A program made the translations under genes and the position numbers. Positions 25,802 to 34,810 of a stretch of DNA of 64,000 bases are shown here, piece by piece (position 1 is the stretch's first letter; every line of letters begins with the position of its first letter). Source of the DNA: Muribaculaceae bacterium (GTDB lineage: Bacteria; Bacteroidota; Bacteroidia; Bacteroidales; Muribaculaceae); contig JAFQZK010000037.1 in assembly GCA_017405965.1 (NCBI GenBank), positions 186,001-250,000 on the forward strand, read 5' to 3'. Below the pieces are notes generated by a model. The model saw only the letters and a program-made list of their open reading frames with translations. It made no database searches and was not told the origin of the DNA.

Positions 25802-27166
25802 TTATTTACCGAGTTTCTCAATCACCTGATCGACGGTCAACGATTGCTGCTCGCCAGTGACCATGTTCTTGAGAGCGATGGTACCGTTCTGGACCTCGTC
25901 GGCGCCCACGATGGCCACATACGGGATTTGGCGATCGTTGGCATAATTCATCTGCTTCTTCATCTTGGAGATATCGGGATACAGTTCGGCACTGATGCCT
26001 GCACGACGCAGAGCCATGATGTGACCCAGCGAGGCGGCAGCCTCCTGTTCGCCGAAGTTGACGAACATCACCCGTGCCGTTGCCATCGTGTCGGCAGGAT
26101 ACAGGTCGAGGGCGTTCAGCACATCATAAATGCGGTCGGCACCGAAGCTGATGCCCACACCCGACAGGCCAGGCATGCCGAACACACCCGTCAAGTTGTC
26201 GTAACGACCACCACCCGTGATGCTGCCGATGGCCACGTCGAGGGCCTTGACCTCGAGGATGGTGCCCGTGTAGTAGTTCAAGCCGCGAGCCAGCGACACA
26301 TCCAGTTCAACGCGGGCACGAGTACCCAGGGCCGCCACATGGTCAAGCACATAGCGCATCTCCTCGATACCCTTCATGCCCACCTCGCTGCCGGCAAGCA
26401 TACCTGCCAAAGCGGTGAGACGTTCCTCGTTGGTGCCGTCAAGAGCCAGCAGGGGCTGCAGCGTGGCGATGGCCTCGTCGCTCAACCCTTTCTCCCGCAA
26501 CTCGGCATTCACGTTGTCGATGCCTATCTTATCGAGTTTGTCGATGGCGACGGTAATGTCGATAATCTTGTCGGCGGCACCGATGATCTCGGCGATACCG
26601 CTCAGGATCTTGCGGTTGTTCAGCTTGATGGCGACATTGATGTTGAAGCGGTTGAACACCTCGTCGATCATCGTCACCAGTTCCACCTCGTTCAGTAGCG
26701 AGTCGCTGCCCACGATATCGGCATCACACTGGTAAAACTCGCGGTAACGCCCCTTCTGCGGACGGTCGGCACGCCACACGGGCTGAACCTGATAGCGCTT
26801 GAAGGGCATCTGCAGGTCGTTGCGATGCTGCACGACGTAGCGGGCAAAGGGCACCGTCAAGTCATAGCGCAGTCCCTTCTCGCTGATCTTGGTCGTCAAG
26901 TGGAGTGAGTCATGGGCTGTGAGCAGGTCATCGGGAGCGTCCTTCAGGTAATCACCACTGTTCAGAATCTTGAACAACAGCTTATCGCCCTCCTCGCCAT
27001 ACTTGCCCATCAAGGTGGACAGGTTTTCGACAGCCGGCGTTTCGATCTGCTGGAAGCCATAAAGCAAGAACACGTCTTTTATCGTGTTGAAGATATAATT
27101 GCGGCGCGCCATCTCGATGGGCGAGAAGTCGCGAGTCCCCTTGGGGATGGATGGTTTTTGTGCCAT
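25802..27166 (-). CDS. hisS: Histidyl-tRNA synthetase
   Basis: This 454-residue class II synthetase shows [11 protein letters not shown], motif 2 ([29 protein letters not shown]), the histidine loop [13 protein letters not shown] and motif 3 [13 protein letters not shown] with GISFGADRI. It charges tRNA-His. The C-terminal anticodon domain runs from about 350. It begins 54 nt after the peptidase gene stop. Confidence 0.98.
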   Translation of the reverse strand: MAQKPSIPKGTRDFSPIEMARRNYIFNTIKDVFLLYGFQQIETPAVENLSTLMGKYGEEGDKLLFKILNSGDYLKDAPDDLLTAHDSLHLTTKISEKGLRYDLTVPFARYVVQHRNDLQMPFKRYQVQPVWRADRPQKGRYREFYQCDADIVGSDSLLNEVELVTMIDEVFNRFNINVAIKLNNRKILSGIAEIIGAADKIIDITVAIDKLDKIGIDNVNAELREKGLSDEAIATLQPLLALDGTNEERLTALAGMLAGSEVGMKGIEEMRYVLDHVAALGTRARVELDVSLARGLNYYTGTILEVKALDVAIGSITGGGRYDNLTGVFGMPGLSGVGISFGADRIYDVLNALDLYPADTMATARVMFVNFGEQEAAASLGHIMALRRAGISAELYPDISKMKKQMNYANDRQIPYVAIVGADEVQNGTIALKNMVTGEQQSLTVDQVIEKLGK

Positions 27167-27220
27167 TATCGGTATTTACTTTTTTTACTCTTATATTTAA
27201 TGTGTACTGTGTTATCGGTA

Positions 27221-27901
27221 TTACCTCCTGCGGCCACCCAGGAAGATGGCTGCATAGTATAACAAGGTGGCCAGGGAGCCGATAGCAGCCACCACATAGG
27301 TGTAGGCTGCAGCATGGAGAGCATCCTTGGCATAGCCCAACTGCTGACCGCTCACGATTCCAGAGCCCTCGAGCCACTTGACGGCGCGACGGCTGGCATC
27401 CACCTCAACAGGCAGGGTCACAAAGCTGAACAGCACCGTCATGGCGAACATGGCCAAAGCGATATACAGGGGAATCGGCGTCCAACCTGCAACAACGATA
27501 CCAGCAAGCAGTAACCACTGAATGGTGTTGGAGGCAAACGACACGATGGGCACCATCTTGGTGCGCAACTGCAGCATGCTGTAACCCACCTTGTGCTGCA
27601 CGGCGTGACCGCACTCATGGGCAGCGACTGCGGCAGCGGCAATGCTGTTAGTGCCATAAACCGGTTCACTCAGGTTCACCGTCCTGTTGGCAGGATTGAA
27701 GTGGTCGGTCAGCTGGCCGCTCACGCTGGTCACCTTCACGTCGCCGCAGCCGTTCTGCTGCAACATGGCATTGGCGATGTCACGACCGGCCATGGGAACG
27801 CCCAGAGGGACTTTGCTATACTTGGCAAACTTTGTCTTGAGGGAGTTCTGAACAATCATGCTCAGGATAAAAATGCCTCCCATGAGAATGTATACAAACA
27901 T
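27221..27901 (-). CDS. YugP-like membrane zinc metallopeptidase
   Basis: The 226-residue protein has an N-terminal membrane anchor, the zinc motif AAHECGHAVQHKVGY, and three more membrane segments with the family motif LPVEVDASRRAVKWL. These mark the DUF2268/YugP-like (PF04298) zinc peptidases of unknown substrate, likely acting at the inner membrane. The frame is open to 28003, but the ATG at 27901 starts the membrane anchor and lies downstream of the TAACTTTG box. Confidence 0.9.
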   Translation of the reverse strand: MFVYILMGGIFILSMIVQNSLKTKFAKYSKVPLGVPMAGRDIANAMLQQNGCGDVKVTSVSGQLTDHFNPANRTVNLSEPVYGTNSIAAAAVAAHECGHAVQHKVGYSMLQLRTKMVPIVSFASNTIQWLLLAGIVVAGWTPIPLYIALAMFAMTVLFSFVTLPVEVDASRRAVKWLEGSGIVSGQQLGYAKDALHAAAYTYVVAAIGSLATLLYYAAIFLGGRRR

Positions 27902-28000
27902 AATCCTGAAATTTTTTGTTAGTTTTTTGTCGTTTTCTGCATCACGGCAAATCTTGGCACGGAAATTGTAACACCAAGTGCCGGGCAATATTCTGCACCG

Positions 28001-28008
28001 CAAAGTTA
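28001..28008 (-). promoter_or_regulatory. -7 box of the YugP-like gene
   Basis: Minus-strand TAACTTTG followed by CGG; leader about 94 nt. Confidence 0.55.
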
Positions 28009-28153
28009 AATAAAATTAGTGCAAGTCGAACACAAAAGCAAAATATATTTTAGTTTTTGCCGAGTCACAGCCTGATTTGAAGAGCTTTAGTGGCGCAAAA
28101 TGGCCAAAAAGGGCTATTAAATTACTAAAAAATGAAAAATAGGCTCAAAAAAA

Positions 28154-28184
28154 TTTGTCAATTCAAAAAACACCGCTACATTTG
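28154..28184 (+). promoter_or_regulatory. Strong promoter of the Ala-rich lipoprotein gene
   Basis: TTTG (28154-28157), 19 nt, TACATTTG (28177-28184). Leader about 50 nt, AT-rich. An ideal match to the Bacteroidetes consensus. Confidence 0.9.
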
Positions 28185-28239
28185 CGGCGTTGAATCAAAC
28201 GTTTTATTATTAATCATTTAATTACAAAGTTGTTTTATT

Positions 28240-28797
28240 ATGAAGAAGTTTTTATTGATGTTTGCAGCTGTTGCTGCTATCGCATTTGTTGGTTGCAAGA
28301 CTGAGACCAAGCCCGCTGAGGAAGCTCCCGTTGAAGAGGCTCCCGTTGCTGAGTACACTGTTGACGGTGTTGCCGCCGACCTGTTGAACTGCCCCGATGA
28401 GGCTGCTGCTGTTAGCCTGCTCGATGGTATCAAGGCTAAGGCTCAGGAGCTGTTGGATGGTGGTGACCAGGCTGGTTACTTTAACATCATCAACATCCTG
28501 AAGACCGTTTGGGAGAACAACAAGGAGGCCATCCTGGCCAAGATCCCGACTCTGGCTGAGAAGATGACCAGCTACATCGAGGTTCCCGAGGAGCTGAAGG
28601 CTGGTTTCACTGATTTCGTTGCAAAGCAGGCTGCCGAGAAGGTTGGTGAGGCTGTTGATGCCGCTGCCGACGCTGCTACCCAGAAGGCTGGTGAGGCTGT
28701 TGACGCCGCTAAGGATGCCGCTGGCAATGCTGTTGACGCTGCCAAGGAGAAAGGCGCTGAGGCTGCTCAGGCTGTAGCTGACGAGCTGAAGAAGTAA
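28240..28797 (+). CDS. Abundant Ala-rich helical lipoprotein
   Basis: The 185-residue protein has lipoprotein signal MKKFLLMFAAVAAIAFVGC, a Pro/Glu-rich linker (20-38), a helical domain, and a C-terminal third of repeated AGEAVDAAKDAAG-like 11-residue units that would form a long amphipathic helix, as in apolipoprotein- or LEA-like proteins. Alanine and valine are coded mostly by GCT and GTT, unlike the GCC/GTG preference of neighbours, which together with the ideal promoter and terminator suggests high expression. No family is recognised with certainty. Confidence 0.85.
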   Translation: MKKFLLMFAAVAAIAFVGCKTETKPAEEAPVEEAPVAEYTVDGVAADLLNCPDEAAAVSLLDGIKAKAQELLDGGDQAGYFNIINILKTVWENNKEAILAKIPTLAEKMTSYIEVPEELKAGFTDFVAKQAAEKVGEAVDAAADAATQKAGEAVDAAKDAAGNAVDAAKEKGAEAAQAVADELKK

Positions 28798-28827
28798 TCT
28801 GAGAAAACAAGATTAATCCTTAATACA

Positions 28828-28868
28828 AATCAGGGCTGGCCCAAACGGGTCAGCCCTGATTGTTTTTT
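28828..28868 (+). terminator. Terminator of the Ala-rich lipoprotein gene
   Basis: AATCAGGGCTG (28828-28838) pairs with CAGCCCTGATT (28851-28861), followed by GTTTTTT. Confidence 0.92.
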
Positions 28869-28889
28869 GTATCACAAAATGCCGATGCG

Positions 28890-29399
28890 CTATTGGCCGT
28901 TACCCAGCTGATAGGCGAGGCGCTCGTCCCCATTGAGCAGATAGATGATGCCGCAGTAGATGAAACCGTAACGGTCGATGACATGGCGCATGATGACATT
29001 GTCGCGATGGGTGTCGATGCGCAGATTACCCGCCACACCCATGCAGTAGTCCATCACATCATTGAAAATGCCGCGACTGGCTGCTGTACTGGCCAGGCGG
29101 TGCACGACATAATAGGGCTTGTCGTCCAGCCACTGTCCCTCAAAAATCTCCTTATAGGTGGGCTCGGGGCCGGGAATGAAGGCGAACGAAGCCACAATCT
29201 CCCCACCCTGCTCCACGCACAGGTAACAATGACCGTTGCGGATGTCTTCCTCGATGGTCTCGCGGCTAGGATAGCCGTCGGTCCACTGGTTCATGTTACC
29301 AGAGGACCGCATGATGCCGCGCGCTTCCTCGACGAGCCGCATGATTGCGGACACATCGTCCAGCGAAGCGGGCCTGAATGTTCTGTTTCTCTTATCCAT
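28890..29399 (-). CDS. GNAT-family N-acetyltransferase
   Basis: From ATG 29399 the protein has 169 residues. RTFRPASLDDVSAIMRLVEEA is a typical GNAT opening and the C-terminal part (LRIDTHRDNVIMRHVIDRYGF) matches the acceptor side of the fold; the acetyl-CoA loop is represented by the VHRLASTAASRGIFNDVM region (RxxxxxG type). The acceptor substrate is unknown. A TTG start at 29441 would overlap the preceding gene and is less likely. Confidence 0.85.
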   Translation of the reverse strand: MDKRNRTFRPASLDDVSAIMRLVEEARGIMRSSGNMNQWTDGYPSRETIEEDIRNGHCYLCVEQGGEIVASFAFIPGPEPTYKEIFEGQWLDDKPYYVVHRLASTAASRGIFNDVMDYCMGVAGNLRIDTHRDNVIMRHVIDRYGFIYCGIIYLLNGDERLAYQLGNGQ

Positions 29400-29437
29400 T
29401 GATGCACTGGCAGGCAAGACCTGCTTCCTGTTGATGA

Positions 29438-29917
29438 TCAAAAATCCTGAATCAGCTCCTTGAGCTCGTCGTTGGTGATCACGATGGTCATTGTCTTACC
29501 CGTGTTTTTTCCTTTATACAGGTAGCGCAGGTCCTTGCCGGTCTTCTTGAGCAGCGACATGAAGGTGTACACCTCCGAGTCGGGTGAACTCATGAGTTTG
29601 ATCTGTTCTTTCAGGTTGGCCTTGAAATCCTCGCTGCGGGCAATGATATCATCAAAATTGAACACGCTCTCGTCGATGCCGTACTCATAGGTAACGACAT
29701 TTCCATCGCGGGTAACCGACCTGAGGGTTGTGGCATAATCCACCTGCATGGGCATCTGGGCATTAGACGCATAAATCTCTTTTTCCAATGCCGCCTCCAT
29801 TGAATTGGCATCGGCACTGACGGTAGTGGTCGTCTCGTTGCTTGTCGCGGTATTGTCGCGGCACGACATCACCATCAACAACGGACATAACATGAAAATC
29901 AATAAAAACTTCTTCAT
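29438..29917 (-). CDS. Hypothetical lipoprotein
   Basis: The 159-residue protein starts MKKFLLIFMLCPLLMVMSC, a lipoprotein signal. The mature part has a Thr-rich linker and a small alpha/beta domain (DYATTLRSVTRDGNVVTYEYGI...MTIVITNDELKELI) without a recognised family. It lies 16 nt after the Dcp-like gene and 38 nt before the GNAT gene, so the three may form one transcript. Confidence 0.8.
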   Translation of the reverse strand: MKKFLLIFMLCPLLMVMSCRDNTATSNETTTTVSADANSMEAALEKEIYASNAQMPMQVDYATTLRSVTRDGNVVTYEYGIDESVFNFDDIIARSEDFKANLKEQIKLMSSPDSEVYTFMSLLKKTGKDLRYLYKGKNTGKTMTIVITNDELKELIQDF

Positions 29918-29933
29918 CACTATACTGTTTTGG

Positions 29934-31997
29934 TTATTTGTCTGTTCCTGTTTCCACACGGGAGATGCCATCGCGGCGCATCATGGCCTCGATGCCGGGC
30001 TCCGAGCCGCGGAATCGCTTATACAGCGCCATCGGTGCCTCGGTGCCTCCTCGTGAGAGCACGTTTTCCAGCCATGAGCGGGCGGTGTCGCGGTTGAAAA
30101 TGCCTTCCTGACGGAACTTGTCGAATGCGTCACACTCGATCACCTCGGCCCACTTGTAGCCGTAATAACCCGCCGCATAGCCGCCCGAGAAGATGTGGGT
30201 GAACTGCGGCGACATGATGCAGCCCTCGATCGGCTCAAACGCCTGCACATCCTTCACCGCGCGATGCTCAAACTCAAAGTCGTCGCCCTCGTAGGGCTCA
30301 CTGATGCTGTGCCAAGCCATGTCGATGAAGCCGAAGCCCAACTGGCGCACACAGGCATAGGCAGCACCATACTGCGACGAGGCCAGCAACTTGTCGATGA
30401 GTTCCTGCGGCACCGGTTCGCCAGTCTGATAGTGGGAAGCGAAACTGTCGAGGAACTCGCGCTCATAAACGTAGTTCTCGTTGAACTGCGAGGGCACTTC
30501 AACAAAGTCGCGATAGACGTTGGTGCCCGACAACGACTGGTACTTGCAGCGGCTCAGCAGCTGGTGCAGGGCGTGGCCGAACTCATGCATGAAGGTCTCG
30601 ACCTCACGCACCGTGAGCAACGAAGGCTTGGACTCGGTGGGTCGTGTGAAATTCATCGTCAGCGTCACCAGCGGCCTCACGTCATTGCCGTCATCGTCGA
30701 TATACTGCTCGCGGAAACTCGTCATCCAGGCTCCGCTCTGTTTGGTGGTACGGGGGAAGAAATCAAGGTAGAGCATACCCACCGCCTTGCCGTCCTCGTC
30801 GGTCACGTCATAGACTTCCACCTCGGGGTGAAATACCTGGGCATCGTGGTTGGGCACAAACCGCAGGCCATACATCCGCATAGCAAAGCCGAAGACGCCT
30901 TGAGTGACACGTCCCAACTCAAAGTAAGGCCTCAGCAGTTCATCGTTGATCTCGAACATCGAGTCCTTTTCCTTGTTGCTGTAATAACTGTAGTCCCACG
31001 GCATGATTTCCATCGGTTTTCCCTCCAGTTTGCCGGCAAACTCGGTCAAGCGTTCCATCTCGCTGCGCTCCACGGGCAGATAGGCTTCCCGCAGGCGGTT
31101 GAGCATATCATAGACGTTAGCGGGCGTCTGGGCCATCGTGTGCTGCAGCTTATACTCGGCAAAGGTCTTGCAACCCATCAAGCGAGCGATCTCGAGGCGG
31201 GTGTTGGCGATGTCACGCAAGACGTCAAGATTGCAGTATTCGCCACTGGTACACTGGCGGTTATACATCTTGAACAACTTCTCGCGCAGGTCACGGCGGT
31301 CGCTGTATTTCATGAACGGGATGTAGCTGGGGGCATCCAGCGTCACCAGCCAGGCATCTTCGCGGCCCTTGTCCTTGGCGGCTTGTTTGGCTGCATCAAG
31401 GGCACTCTCGGGCAATCCCTCAAGATCATCCTGGGTAAGCCACAGTTCATAGCGCGGTGTCTCTTTGAGGGCATTCTGGTCAAACTTCAAGGTGAGCTCG
31501 GTCAACCGCTTGGACAATTCGCGATAGCGGTCACGGTCAGCCCCTTGCAGATTAGCACCACTGCGCACAAAGCCGTCGTAGGTCTCGCGCATCAGCATCC
31601 TGTCCTCCACGTCATAACGCGCTGCATCGAAGTTGTCGTGCACATGTTTCACGCGCTGCCACAACTGCTCGTTGAGGGTGATGCTGTTGAAATGCTCACT
31701 CAGCACGGGTGCCATGCGTTCGCTCACCGCCATCAATTCGTCATTGGCATTGGCCGACAACATGGGATAGAACACGCCCAGCACACGATTGAGCGTCTCC
31801 CCGGCACGTTCCAGAGCCACAACGGTGTTCTCGAACGTCGCTTCGGCCTCATTGTCGGCTATGGCCTTCACCTCGGCATCATGCCTCTTGATGCCCTCGC
31901 GAATGGCGGGCTCATAGTCGGCTGTGGTGATGCGGTCAAAGGGGACTGCACCGCCAGTAGTCTTGAAAGGCTTGAAAAATATGTTGTTCTCTATCAT
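29934..31997 (-). CDS. dcp: M3-family peptidyl-dipeptidase, Dcp-like
   Basis: The 687-residue enzyme lacks a signal peptide and shows the M3 zinc site FMHEFGHALHQLL with the downstream Glu in VEVPSQFNENYV, plus the C-terminal block FSGGYAAGYYGYKWAEV. It removes C-terminal dipeptides from oligopeptides. Length matches Dcp (about 680). It is the first gene of a probable three-gene transcript and sits 48 nt after mutS2. Confidence 0.93.
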   Translation of the reverse strand: MIENNIFFKPFKTTGGAVPFDRITTADYEPAIREGIKRHDAEVKAIADNEAEATFENTVVALERAGETLNRVLGVFYPMLSANANDELMAVSERMAPVLSEHFNSITLNEQLWQRVKHVHDNFDAARYDVEDRMLMRETYDGFVRSGANLQGADRDRYRELSKRLTELTLKFDQNALKETPRYELWLTQDDLEGLPESALDAAKQAAKDKGREDAWLVTLDAPSYIPFMKYSDRRDLREKLFKMYNRQCTSGEYCNLDVLRDIANTRLEIARLMGCKTFAEYKLQHTMAQTPANVYDMLNRLREAYLPVERSEMERLTEFAGKLEGKPMEIMPWDYSYYSNKEKDSMFEINDELLRPYFELGRVTQGVFGFAMRMYGLRFVPNHDAQVFHPEVEVYDVTDEDGKAVGMLYLDFFPRTTKQSGAWMTSFREQYIDDDGNDVRPLVTLTMNFTRPTESKPSLLTVREVETFMHEFGHALHQLLSRCKYQSLSGTNVYRDFVEVPSQFNENYVYEREFLDSFASHYQTGEPVPQELIDKLLASSQYGAAYACVRQLGFGFIDMAWHSISEPYEGDDFEFEHRAVKDVQAFEPIEGCIMSPQFTHIFSGGYAAGYYGYKWAEVIECDAFDKFRQEGIFNRDTARSWLENVLSRGGTEAPMALYKRFRGSEPGIEAMMRRDGISRVETGTDK

Positions 31998-32045
31998 AAT
32001 TGGTCAAATTCGACTAATTGGGCTAATTGGAGGGCTGGGAAAGTG

Positions 32046-34499
32046 TTATTCCAGTTCTACGACTGTAATTCCAGCACCGCCGAACTGCACATGCTCGTCG
32101 CGGTAACTCTTCACACCGCTCACGCTGTGCAGATACTCACGGATGGCCACTTTCAGCGCGCCGGTACCAGTGCCATGCAGGATGCGCACGCGCTGGGCAT
32201 TGAACTGGATGGCATCATCAATGAAATAGGTGATGGCCTGCAAAGCCTCGTCGGCACGCATGCCGCGCACGTCGATATCGGGCTTGAAGTTCAGTTGACG
32301 TGCACGTATCTCGTCGGTCGTGCTGCGACTCAGCGATTCGGCCTTGGGCAACTTTTCCTTGCGCATGGTGCGCTCCACCTTATCGGCCTCGATGCGCGTC
32401 TTGATGTTGCCGAACGCCACGAGGGCATATTTCTCGTCGATGCTGATGAGCGTGCCCACGGTGGTCGTTCCCTTCAGCACCACGTTGTCACCGGCCTGCA
32501 GGGGGCGGTCCTTGACGGGAACCGGTTGCGGCTTCTTCTTGGGAAGCTTGCGCCGCGGTTTGTCCTTAGGCGTGAGTTCCTTCAGGCGTGAGGGTTCTTC
32601 AGGTTCCTCAGAATTGAGGCGCTGCTTGAATTCGTCGAGTTGGCGACGCAATTCCTTGGTGCGCTCTTTCTCGGCCTGCTGCTCGCGTATTTCCTTGATA
32701 GTTCTCTCGATTTGAGCATTACTGCCGCGCAGGATTTCTTGGGCTTCGCTGCGGGCATCGTGGATGATCTGCCTATGCTCGGCACGGATGTTATCCAGGC
32801 GCTCGTCATAGTCGGCAATCATCTGGTCCAGGCGGCGCTCCTTGGCACGCACGTCCTGACGCTTATTCTCCCAGTAGCGACGGTCCCGCACGATGTCGAG
32901 CAGGTATTTGTCCATATTGATGTAATCGCTGCCGACAATCTCGCTCGCCTTGTCAATGACTTGCTGCGGGAGACCTGTTTTGCGGGCAATCTCGATAGCA
33001 AACGAGCTGCCGGGGTAGCCCATCGACAACTGGAACAGCGGCTGCATGCGCTGACGGTCGTAGAGCATCGCGCCGTTGACGACGCCTTCGGCCTCGTCGG
33101 CATAATGCTTCAGGTTCTGGTAGTGCGTCGTTACCACACCCATCACCTGGTGCTCGTTGAGCTGTTCCAGGATGGACTGGGCGATGGCGCCTCCAATCTG
33201 CGGCTCGGTGCCGCTTCCCATTTCGTCAATCAGGATGAGCGTCTCCTTGCCGCCCTTGGACAAGAAGAGTTTCATGTTCTGCAAGTGGCTGCTATAGGTA
33301 CTCAGGTCGTTCTCGATACTCTGCTGGTCGCCGATGTCGATGAAGATGTCGCGGAACAGTCCCATGTGAGAGTTGTCGCGCAAGGTGGGCAACAGGCCGC
33401 ACTGCATCATGTATTGCACCACGCCCACGGTCTTCAGGCACACCGACTTGCCGCCGGCGTTAGGACCCGAAATGACCAGGATGCGGTCTTGCTTGTTCAG
33501 GGCGATGTTGAGCGGGACCACTTCCTTGCCCTGGCTGCGCAACGACAGCAACAAGGCGGGATGAATGGCCGTGTACCACTCCACCACAGGCTTGCGGTCC
33601 ACATGGCACATCTGGGCGCCCACATCTCTCGCAAACAGGGCCTTGGCGCGGATGAAATCCAACTGGCCAAGCGTCTCGAGCACGCCACTCAATTCATCGA
33701 GGTGGGGACGTATCTGGTCGGTCACCTCGGTGAGGATGCGGATGATCTCGCGCGCTATCTCGGCCTCGGTCTCGCGGATGCGGTTGTTGGCCTCGACAAT
33801 GGCATCGGGCTCGATGAACACAGTCTTGCCTGTAGCACTCTCGTCATGGACGATGCCATGCAGTTTGCGCTTGTTCATGGCACTCACGGGCAACACCAGA
33901 CGGCCGTCACGCAGCGAGGGCTGCACGTCGTTATCGAGAATGCCGTCCTGTTTGCCCTGGGCGATGATGCGCCTCAATGTGCCGTTGATGCTACTGGTCA
34001 CGCGGGCTATCGACACGCGCAACTCATGCAGGTGGGGCGAAGCGGTATCCTTGATGTTGCCAGCCTTGTCAAGCACATGACCAATCGCAGCGCTCAACTC
34101 GGGGAACGACTGCATGCCGCTGGTGAGTTCACGCAACCGCGGATAAGGCGAATTGCCGTCACCATCGACAGCAAAGAATCGCGTCACCTGACTCACTGTG
34201 ACCAACAGGCGTTGCAGGTCGAACAACCGCTCGGCCGACAGGAATGTGCCGGGTGTCGCCACTTCCTTGAGCACCACGCGCAGGTCGAAGTAGTAACTGA
34301 GCGGAAATTCCCTGCCAGTCTGCACAATAGACAAGAACTCGTTGGTCTCCTCAAGCCACCGCAACACCTCGTCGCGACGCGTCGAGAAACGCAGGCGCGG
34401 CACGTTGGCAGCACCTAACGCGCTCACACAGTGACGCTCCAGCTCCCGCCTCACGGCATCAAAACCTATTTTAGACTCAAAATTGTCGGGATAAATCAT
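32046..34499 (-). CDS. mutS2: MutS2 family ATPase/endonuclease
   Basis: The 817-residue protein has a MutS-like core, Walker A ISGPNAGGKSVCLKT, Walker B LILIDEMGSGTEP, a long Lys/Glu/Arg coiled coil (about 520-660) and a C-terminal Smr domain (DVRGMRADEALQAI...RILHGTGTGALK). MutS2 acts on branched DNA or collided ribosomes rather than mismatches. An ATG at 34517 is possible, but the -7 box lies between it and the ATG at 34499, so the shorter form is favoured with a leaderless mRNA. Confidence 0.93.
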   Translation of the reverse strand: MIYPDNFESKIGFDAVRRELERHCVSALGAANVPRLRFSTRRDEVLRWLEETNEFLSIVQTGREFPLSYYFDLRVVLKEVATPGTFLSAERLFDLQRLLVTVSQVTRFFAVDGDGNSPYPRLRELTSGMQSFPELSAAIGHVLDKAGNIKDTASPHLHELRVSIARVTSSINGTLRRIIAQGKQDGILDNDVQPSLRDGRLVLPVSAMNKRKLHGIVHDESATGKTVFIEPDAIVEANNRIRETEAEIAREIIRILTEVTDQIRPHLDELSGVLETLGQLDFIRAKALFARDVGAQMCHVDRKPVVEWYTAIHPALLLSLRSQGKEVVPLNIALNKQDRILVISGPNAGGKSVCLKTVGVVQYMMQCGLLPTLRDNSHMGLFRDIFIDIGDQQSIENDLSTYSSHLQNMKLFLSKGGKETLILIDEMGSGTEPQIGGAIAQSILEQLNEHQVMGVVTTHYQNLKHYADEAEGVVNGAMLYDRQRMQPLFQLSMGYPGSSFAIEIARKTGLPQQVIDKASEIVGSDYINMDKYLLDIVRDRRYWENKRQDVRAKERRLDQMIADYDERLDNIRAEHRQIIHDARSEAQEILRGSNAQIERTIKEIREQQAEKERTKELRRQLDEFKQRLNSEEPEEPSRLKELTPKDKPRRKLPKKKPQPVPVKDRPLQAGDNVVLKGTTTVGTLISIDEKYALVAFGNIKTRIEADKVERTMRKEKLPKAESLSRSTTDEIRARQLNFKPDIDVRGMRADEALQAITYFIDDAIQFNAQRVRILHGTGTGALKVAIREYLHSVSGVKSYRDEHVQFGGAGITVVELE

Positions 34500-34504
34500 C
34501 GGTA

Positions 34505-34512
34505 CAAAAGTA
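34505..34512 (-). promoter_or_regulatory. -7 box of mutS2, adjacent to the ATG
   Basis: Minus-strand TACTTTTG, then TACCG, then the ATG at 34499. Transcription would begin at or next to the start codon. Confidence 0.7.
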
Positions 34513-34575
34513 CTCAAAAAAGTTCATGCTGAACATAAATCCGCGATTTATCTTGCTTTTGTCGGTGCCTTACAC

Positions 34576-34583
34576 TAATTTTG
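34576..34583 (+). promoter_or_regulatory. -7 box of a candidate small RNA
   Basis: TAATTTTG followed by CGGC; CTTG (34552-34555) lies 20 nt upstream as a weak -33 element. Confidence 0.65.
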
Positions 34584-34587
34584 CGGC

Positions 34588-34697
34588 ATCATCGGGAGAA
34601 ATCCCATGATATCATCATCAATCAAATCTTATCTATCTGATCCCGGAAAAACAGTGCCTGGGTGTCGGCTGAACAAGCCTCGCCAAGGCACTTTTTT
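34588..34697 (+). ncRNA. Candidate small RNA of about 110 nt
   Basis: Between a -7 box and a terminator there is no gene. The segment forms a 5' hairpin, TCAT-C-GGGA / TCCC-ATGA with a GAAA tetraloop (about 34589-34609), an AU-rich single-stranded middle, and a terminator (34653-34697) with stem AGTGCC/GGCACT, an inner GGC/GCC stem and seven T. A separate promoter downstream (34741) serves the C1 peptidase, so this unit is independent. It does not resemble SRP RNA, tmRNA, RNase P or a tRNA that I can recognise. Confidence 0.55.
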
Positions 34698-34740
34698 TCA
34701 TTTTATTTGCCAAAAAACCTCATAATTCAAAAATAATGAT

Positions 34741-34748
34741 TACTTTTG
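34741..34748 (+). promoter_or_regulatory. -7 box of the C1 peptidase gene
   Basis: TACTTTTG followed by TG; leader about 57 nt. No -33 TTTG at the right distance. Confidence 0.6.
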
Positions 34749-34810
34749 TGAGTTACAAGAAGCAGAATTCAATTAACCTATATACATTATTCAACTAACT
34801 CAACTTATTT

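Noticed and set aside
30195..34418. Long plus-strand frames opposite the Dcp-like and mutS2 genes
   Set aside because: Both are antisense to well-conserved genes and give His/Leu-rich products without domains.
34588..34697. Small SRP RNA as identity of the candidate sRNA
   Set aside because: The conserved GGAAGGAAGCA-type apical loop of SRP RNA is absent.
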